A DNA stretch of 64,000 bases from Glycine soja (lineage: Eukaryota; Streptophyta; Magnoliopsida; Fabales; Fabaceae): the NCBI RefSeq assembly GCF_004193775.1, contig NC_041016.1:30844644-30908643 (forward strand), read 5' to 3'. The notes under the pieces were generated by a model, which was given only the letters and a program-made list of their open reading frames with translations, made no database searches and had not been told where the DNA came from. The position numbers and the translations under genes were made by a program. This document shows positions 58,817-64,000 of the stretch, piece by piece. How positions within the stretch are numbered: position 1 is the first letter of the stretch; each line of letters opens with the position of its first letter.

Positions 58817-59399
58817 TAGTGTTTGTTTCTGAATAAATCAAAAGATGTAACTCTTCAAAAGGTTTTTGACTTTTTCAAATTAGTTTTTCTAAAAGTTATA
58901 ACTCTTCTAAATGGTCCTCTTGGCCAGACATGAAGAGTCTATAAAAGCAAGGCTTTGATTGCTTTTCAATACACTTTTACACTTATTCAATCAATCCTTT
59001 ACAAGCCTTGAATCTCTTTGAACTTCTTCTTCTTCTTTGTACCAAAAGCTTTCTGAAGTTTTCTGGTTTTCTAAACCTTGAAAACTTGTGCTATTCATCC
59101 TCTTCATTCTCTTCTCCCTTTGCCAAAAAGAATTTGCCAAGGACTAACCGCCTGAATTCTTTTTGTGTCTCTCTTCTCCCTTTTTTAAAAGAACAAAGGA
59201 CTAAACGCCTGAATTCTTTTGTGTCTCCCTTCTCCCTTGTCAAAGAATTCAAAACGACACAGTCTAAAAATTCTTTTGATTCTTCCCATTCCCTAATACA
59301 AAAGTGTTCAAAGGACTAACCGCCTGAGAATTCTTTTGTATCCCCATTCACAAAGTATCAAAGGTTTAACAGCCTGAGATCTTTGTCTCAACACATTGG

Positions 59400-59560
59400 A
59401 GGGTACATCCTTTGTGGTACAAGTAGAGGGTACATCTACTTGAGTTTGACTGAGAACAAGAGAGGGTACATCTCTTGTGGATCAGTTCTAAAGGAGGGTA
59501 CATCCACTAGGGTTTCAAAGAGAAAAAGGGAGGGTACATCCCTTGTGGATCTTTGCTTGT
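59400..59560 (+). repeat. Short GGGTACATC tandem motif series
   Basis: GAGGGTACATC followed by (C/A)(T/A)(C)TTGTGG recurs five times at irregular 30-50-bp spacing within the solo LTR. Confidence 0.8.
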
Positions 59561-59910
59561 AAAAGGATTTTTACAAGGTTGAAAGAAATCTCAAGGACCG
59601 CAGGTCGCTTGGGGACTGGATGTAGGCACGGGTTGTTGCCGAACTAGTATAAAAACTCTTGTGTTTGTTTCCTTCTTCCCTACTCTTTTACTTTCCGCTG
59701 TGCATTTAATTTCCGCTTTTACTTTCTGTTAAGTTTCTCTTCTACTCCATATTCTCTTAACAACATAAGTAAAAGCCTTAGAAGAGTAATTTTTTAATTA
59801 GTAAAGGTTTAGGAATAATTAATTCAACTCCACCTTCTTAATTATTCTGAGGCCACTTGATCCAACAATTTTTATCGAAACGAGGTAACAAATAAAACTA
59901 AAAGCGATAA

Positions 59911-60873
59911 TGATGCAAGCTCCATGGGAGCTTGTAGGCCTAGGATCTTCTTCATCAATGGATTCCTTTGCTTCTTGGAAGATGAATGGCAGCGGAATGG
60001 AGAAAGGAAGAGAGAGAGGAGATGCCACTTCAAGGAGAAGATGAGTCTAAAAGAAGCTCACCACCATAGGAGGCCATGGATAAGAGCTTGGAGGAAGAAG
60101 GAGATGAATGAAGGGAGAGGGAGAGAAGAGCACGAAATTTTGTGCTCTAAATGAGCTTTGAAATCTGAAGTTTAATATTCAAATGATCAAAGTTGAAAAA
60201 AATGCACACACATGGCCTCTATTTATAGCCTAAGTGTCACACAAAATTGGAGGGAAATTCAAATTTCACTTGAATTTGAAATTGAATTTGTGGAGCCAAA
60301 CTTTGGAGCCAAAATTTCACTAATTATGATTAGTGAATTTTAGTTATGGTTCAGCCCACTAATCCAAGATCAATTCCAAGATTCTCCACTAAGTGTGCTT
60401 AGGTGTCATGAGGCATGAAAATCATGAAGGACATGCACAAAGTGTGACTATATGATGTGGCAATGGGGTGTAGTAAGCAAATGCTCACCTCCCCCTCTAA
60501 AATTTAATTGGATTGGGCTTCTACCAATTCAATTAAATTTATTTCCAACCACACACATCAAATATCCACTTAGTGCATGTGAAATTACAAAACTACCCCT
60601 AATACAAAAGCTAGTCTAGGTGCCCTAAAATACAAGGGCTGAAAAATCCTATATTTCTAGGGTACCCTACCTACATTATGGAGCCCTAAATACAAGGCCC
60701 AAAAATAATGAAACCTTAATCTAATATTTACAAAGATAAGTGGGCTCGTACTTAGCCCATGGGCCAGAAATCTACCCTAAGGCTTATAAGAACCCAAGGG
60801 CCTTCTCTTGCATCTCTGGCCCAATCTACTTGGAGTTTTCTATCCAATGCCCTTGCGGGGTAGGATTGCATCA
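59911..60873 (-). mobile_element. Solo LTR, 963 bp, perfect target duplication GATAA
   Basis: The ends are inverted TGATGCAA...TTGCATCA. Identical 5-bp repeats GATAA flank it (59906-59910 and 60874-60878). The orientation is inferred from CTATAAATAG on the minus strand near 60220. No internal sequence remains, so an intact element was reduced by LTR-LTR recombination. Confidence 0.88.
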
Positions 60874-60919
60874 GATAACATAGAGTCCAGTCCTATCGAA
60901 ATGAGACAACAGATAAAAT

Positions 60920-62010
60920 CTAATTCATCATCCTCCAGAGCTCTATCATCGTCCCTAGGGGCCCCTGTGGGTCTTGCCCCTATTTCAAAATTGAGCTCAT
61001 CTCCAGGCCATGCAATTGTGGCCCCGAACTACTCGGGGGTAGGCCATGGGAAAGGACTAGTGTCCTGGCTCTCCTGGTGTGTACTGGTAGAAGGTCTCAT
61101 TCAGCTGCACCTGACCCTTGTGATTAGCCGCCTGCTGGCTAGTCACATGCTGCATGTACGTGTGCATCCGGAGCTCTATCCTCCATAGGTGAGTGACAAT
61201 GGACTCCAGGGATGGTGTTTCCTGTAGAGGTGGCGGCAGTGCACCTGCAGCTGGCTATTGTTGGCCCTCCTGCTGCTGCAGTGCCTACATAAGCATGCAA
61301 TATTTCTCTGTGAAGGCCCTATTGATGAGAGACCGAATAAGCTTGGTGGGAGTGACTAGCACTCCATAGAATTGGCAAAGGCCCATGATCATAGCAGGAA
61401 ACCCCAGGGCCTTGTTGGATTTCTCCGAGTCCACTGGGTGTTTAGGAGGTGTGATCCCTGCAAATTGATATATAGCGTCTGAGATTAGCTGGGCTACATG
61501 GACACTCACCTAGGTCAGGATGGCATAGATCAGCTGGCACTTCGGCAGGGGGAGGTCAGAATTATGGTTGTTGGGGAGGATGTTGCTGAGTAGCAACATC
61601 ATCCAAATTTATGGACACTCACCCAGGAACTGATTAATGACATCCTCATCGAAGGGGATCCATTGGCCCCTCACCCAGGAGCGCTTGTCTCTGACTCCTT
61701 TCTCCACGGGCTAGGCATTTCCGTAAAACTCCATGACTATTTCGAGATCATACTTAGCCATGAGTGCCGCAACCTGAGTCCATTGCCTCCTAGAAACTTC
61801 CTCCTGAAACTCGGCATACTCTCCGTCCCTCAATTGGACTTGCCTAACCTTGAGGAACGACCAGCCCTTAATTGCCTCAAATCGGTGCTGGTGTTCCTCA
61901 CTTCGGTACCTATGTCCGTCGAACTCCACATCCACCTATGGGGCTGCACTAGAACCTTCTCCGGTGGCATCTTTCCTTGCCCTCTTAGCTGGGAGCTTCC
62001 TTGGTGCCAT
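60920..62010 (-). pseudogene. 3' ORF homolog of the second Ogre-like element
   Basis: The ATG at 62010 opens MAPRKLPAKRARKDATGEGS, closely like the first element's 3' ORF start, and a stop follows about 24 codons in. The same frame continues HRYRSEEHQHRFEAIKGWSF, LRDGEYAEFQEEVSRRQW and IVMEFYGNA, with another stop where the first copy has Trp. A deletion near 61620 removes a segment present in the first copy. In turn, the block MSVHVAQLISDAIYQFAG (61509 downward) is kept here and lost there. SNKALGFPAMIMGLCQFYG and INRAFTEKYCM follow. It is dead in this copy, but two divergent copies define a conserved family. Confidence 0.7.
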
Positions 62011-62026
62011 TTCCTGTGAGGATACA
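62011..62026 (-). promoter_or_regulatory. Candidate splice acceptor before the second 3' ORF
   Basis: The minus strand reads TGTATCCTCACAG, then GAAATGG. The same CAG/GAAATGG arrangement stands at 29722-29736 in the first element, although the surrounding sequence has diverged. Confidence 0.45.
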
Positions 62027-63056
62027 TTTGCAAAGTTAATTTTCATGAAATACCAATCATCACAACAAAAACCAAACAAACTTGAAAGGTGCGCATTTCT
62101 TTCCACCAAATGCAAGTGTCACGTGCATTTAGACAACAATCACACATTGGTGCATGTGCTATTTTATGATATATATCTATATACATGCATATATACATAT
62201 TTTTTTCGCAAGGCATTTTATGATATATATATATATATATTGAAAGGCATTTTATGATGTATATCCATGCATATATATATTTTGAAAAGTATTTTATGAC
62301 ATATATCCATGTGTGTGTGTGTGTATGTGTATTGGAAGGCATTTTATGCTACCTATATGCAAGGTGCCCACCATGATACAACAAGTTCAAATGTTAGTCT
62401 AAAATCCAAACAAACATGCTATCATATTCATGCAACCCATGCATTTTTGCATCCAAGACAAAAAAAACTTAGATCCCTAGGCCTAAGTCACGCTCTTGGC
62501 ATTTTATTATAATATCTTAAGCTTTCCACACACCCCAAATGGCAGCCATACATGCACAAATTCATTCCACAATTCAAACTTTACAATATCACATGCAAAG
62601 GCCATTGAGACATTTCACTGAACAGTTGGTGGGCGCATGTTCAAGCATGAAAAAAATGAGGAATGGGAGCAATATGACATGCCAATTCATACCAAAATTT
62701 CAAGATAGGCCTATGGCCATCCCATACACCCCCCCAAACAAAGAAAACAACTATGGATTCACACATAAATTGTCTCACAAAGTTTGCAAAAAATAGACAA
62801 CTAGAGCACCAAAATACCACCATGGAAAGCCTAAACTTGAAGGGAAGTGGTACTTACTTGTAGAAAATGAACAAGAGTGCAAAAATGATGGCAAAAACAC
62901 ACTAATGGAGGCTCGAGGTTGCTAGACTGGAGCACCACCGTAGGCACTTGGCGTTTTTTGAAAGTTTGGTGAAGAAATGGCTTCACCCCTCCTCTTTTAA
63001 AAAACCACGTCCGACATGCTCGCCCAGGCGAGCTTAACCCTATTTTTTTTTGCAAA
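62027..63056 (-). other. Noncoding region upstream of the second 3' ORF
   Basis: Similar in outline to 29740-31100. Contains ATATAT and (GT)n tracts (62220-62335) and a repeated GAAAGGCATTTTATGA unit. No gene. Confidence 0.5.
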
Positions 63057-63690
63057 AAAATTGATTATTTGTTGTTATGTTTATATTTTTTAACTCCTAT
63101 GGTTGCATGTGTTCTCTGTGCTATCAGTACTTCATTTTTAGTATGCTTTTGCCTTAATCACGTAGATGCATGCTCAGTTAGGGTCATTCAACATTGGGAA
63201 ATGATTTGATCCTTAGAAATTGATAGGACGAGGCTAGTTTATCGTATTTTCACGAGGGATCGAGGTATGGTAGTCTAGTTCTTGGTATGCATGTCTTAAT
63301 GCAGTCCTGGTCAAGTTTAGTCCAACAAGAGAGATCTGAGGATGATACTTGATTAGGATTAGGCTAAACATGCACGAGACATCGGAGTTTAGCAGTCCAG
63401 GAGACAACATAGAACACAGAAACATTGTTAGGTAGAGAACATCATTAGTAACACCAGTTATCCAGTAGGAAGACCAACATGTTCTTTATCTGTCTTCACA
63501 CACCACTACTCACGTGATTTTCTGTTGAATAGTTTAGTTTACATACTTGTCCATACCACGCACCAAACTTTCATCAAAAGGCACTTATTTACTGAACCAC
63601 AACTTTACCAAGTAACACAAGTTCCCCGAGAGTTTGATACTCAATTCTTACCATTTTATACTACTTGCTCGATCTGGTGCACTTGCCGGC
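63057..63690 (-). repeat. LTR-type insertion replacing pol in the second element
   Basis: The minus strand from about 63690 reads CGGCAAGTGCACCAGATCGA, GCAAGTAGTATAAAATGG and GAGTATCAAACTC. These are phrases common at one end of plant LTR elements. The opposite end near 63057 is not resolved. It lies between 3'-region text and gag-pro text of the second Ogre-like element. Confidence 0.45.
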
Positions 63691-63692
63691 CG

Positions 63693-64000
63693 TCGAACAA
63701 GTCTGCCTTATCGCTCTCTTCCATGCCCGCCTTTGCCTTCCCCCTTGGGTCCTTGGATGGCACCAATAGTTCGGGTGCCACGAAGATCTGCCCGCTACGG
63801 GTCATGCTACTTGTGCCAAAGATGTTAGTGACCTTAGCGAAGGATAGATCATCTTTAGCGTGTATAACGGACGCGTCCTTCCTTTCATCGGGTCCTTGTG
63901 TGGTGTACCTCCATGGTACCGCCTTGTCACTTTTGTAGGGGAACAGTGCAGGTTTCTTGACTGGGATAGGTTGGAAGCCTCAGGGCATATGCATGGCAAC
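63693..64000 (-). pseudogene. gag-pro linker fragment of the second Ogre-like element
   Basis: The minus frame gives PIPVKKPALFPYKSDKAVPW, then RYTTQGPDERKDASVIHAKD, AKVTNIFGTSSMTRSG and IFVAPELLVPSKD. It aligns with KPTPFAYQSNKVVPWKYT...AKVTNITGLSGITRSGRVF at about 36750-36900 in the first element. A TGA stands six codons after the window edge (63981-63983 region). The frame runs off the window on the right and into LTR-like DNA on the left at about 63690. Protease itself is not reached. Confidence 0.75.

Larger units (their letters stand above)
58203..59867 (+). mobile_element. Solo LTR, 1.67 kb, with GGTAATCGATTACC palindromes
   Basis: It starts TGTAGAAGCAAAGCTTC and ends GGCCACTTGATCCAACA (TG...CA). 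The flanks are AGTTT (58198-58202) and ATTTT (59868-59872), a 4-of-5 target duplication. Removing the LTR and one flank copy restores the alignment of a local 53-bp tandem repeat, which supports these ends. It contains six TAATCGATTA palindromes, AAGATTCA-type short repeats (58330-58490) and several GGGTACATC repeats (59400-59550). The style is that of a soybean copia LTR. No internal region is present. Confidence 0.75.
57700..64000 (-). mobile_element. Second Ogre-like element, decayed, cut by the window end
   Basis: The minus-strand order matches the first element: gag-pro text at 63693-64000, then a 3' ORF homolog at 62010-60920, then a noncoding 3' region. The stretch 62040-63056 is similar to 29740-31100 of the first element, ending in CGCCCAGGCGAGC. 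The whole pol (about 5 kb) is missing between 63057 and 63690. Two solo LTRs interrupt the 3' region. The left boundary is not defined, and no LTR of this element was recognised. Divergence is far greater than between the two LTRs of the first element, so it is another subfamily. Confidence 0.65.

Overview
The window looks like transposon-packed, pericentromere-type DNA from a legume, most likely soybean or a close relative. The reasons are very AT-rich spacers, no intact host gene, nested plant transposons, and soybean-style LTR motifs (repeated GGTAATCGATTACC palindromes, GCTTAGCGCG-type LTR text). The species call is inference; the transposon structures are read from the sequence. No tRNA gene, CRISPR array, bacterial operon or intact host gene was seen.

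Layout. 1-5864: AT-rich spacer with a 260-bp direct duplication and a 1.1-kb MULE-like inverted-repeat element with a GC-rich cargo. 5865-10869: complete but decayed Ty3/gypsy chromovirus (minus strand; 350-bp LTRs, TSD TATAA). 12055-18330: CACTA-type element holding an antisense pseudogene of a UBA2-like RRM protein, and itself hit by a 5'-truncated RTE-type LINE (13162-13450) and a 3.07-kb hAT element (13653-16719, 8-bp TSD GTGCCACC). 21700-22036: Cassandra-like TRIM LTR with a 5S rRNA-derived core. 22060-23281: MULE-like element. 23733-52502: a Helitron of about 9.3 kb carrying exon-intron fragments of a UBP12/13-like deubiquitinase gene, a PIF1-helicase fragment and copies of a B3-like gene. 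It is split 17 bp from its 5' end by a 19.4-kb Ogre/Tat-type retrotransposon (23750-43165, TSD CTAAT). 53050-56560: large LTR remnant. 57700-64000: a second, much more decayed Ogre-like element of another subfamily, carrying two solo LTRs in adjacent copies of a 53-bp tandem repeat.

The Ogre element is the main coding object. All its reading frames are on the minus strand: an extra first ORF, gag, protease with a G-patch, RT-RNase H, second RNase H-integrase, and finally an extra ORF in the position of a retroviral env gene. A 153-nt candidate intron lies between protease and RT. The 3' ORF sits directly behind a splice-acceptor-like sequence that is also kept in the second element at 62010. 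Its 3' noncoding region holds a nine-copy, ~120-bp minisatellite. Several stops and frameshifts make this copy non-autonomous, although its LTRs differ by only about 2%.
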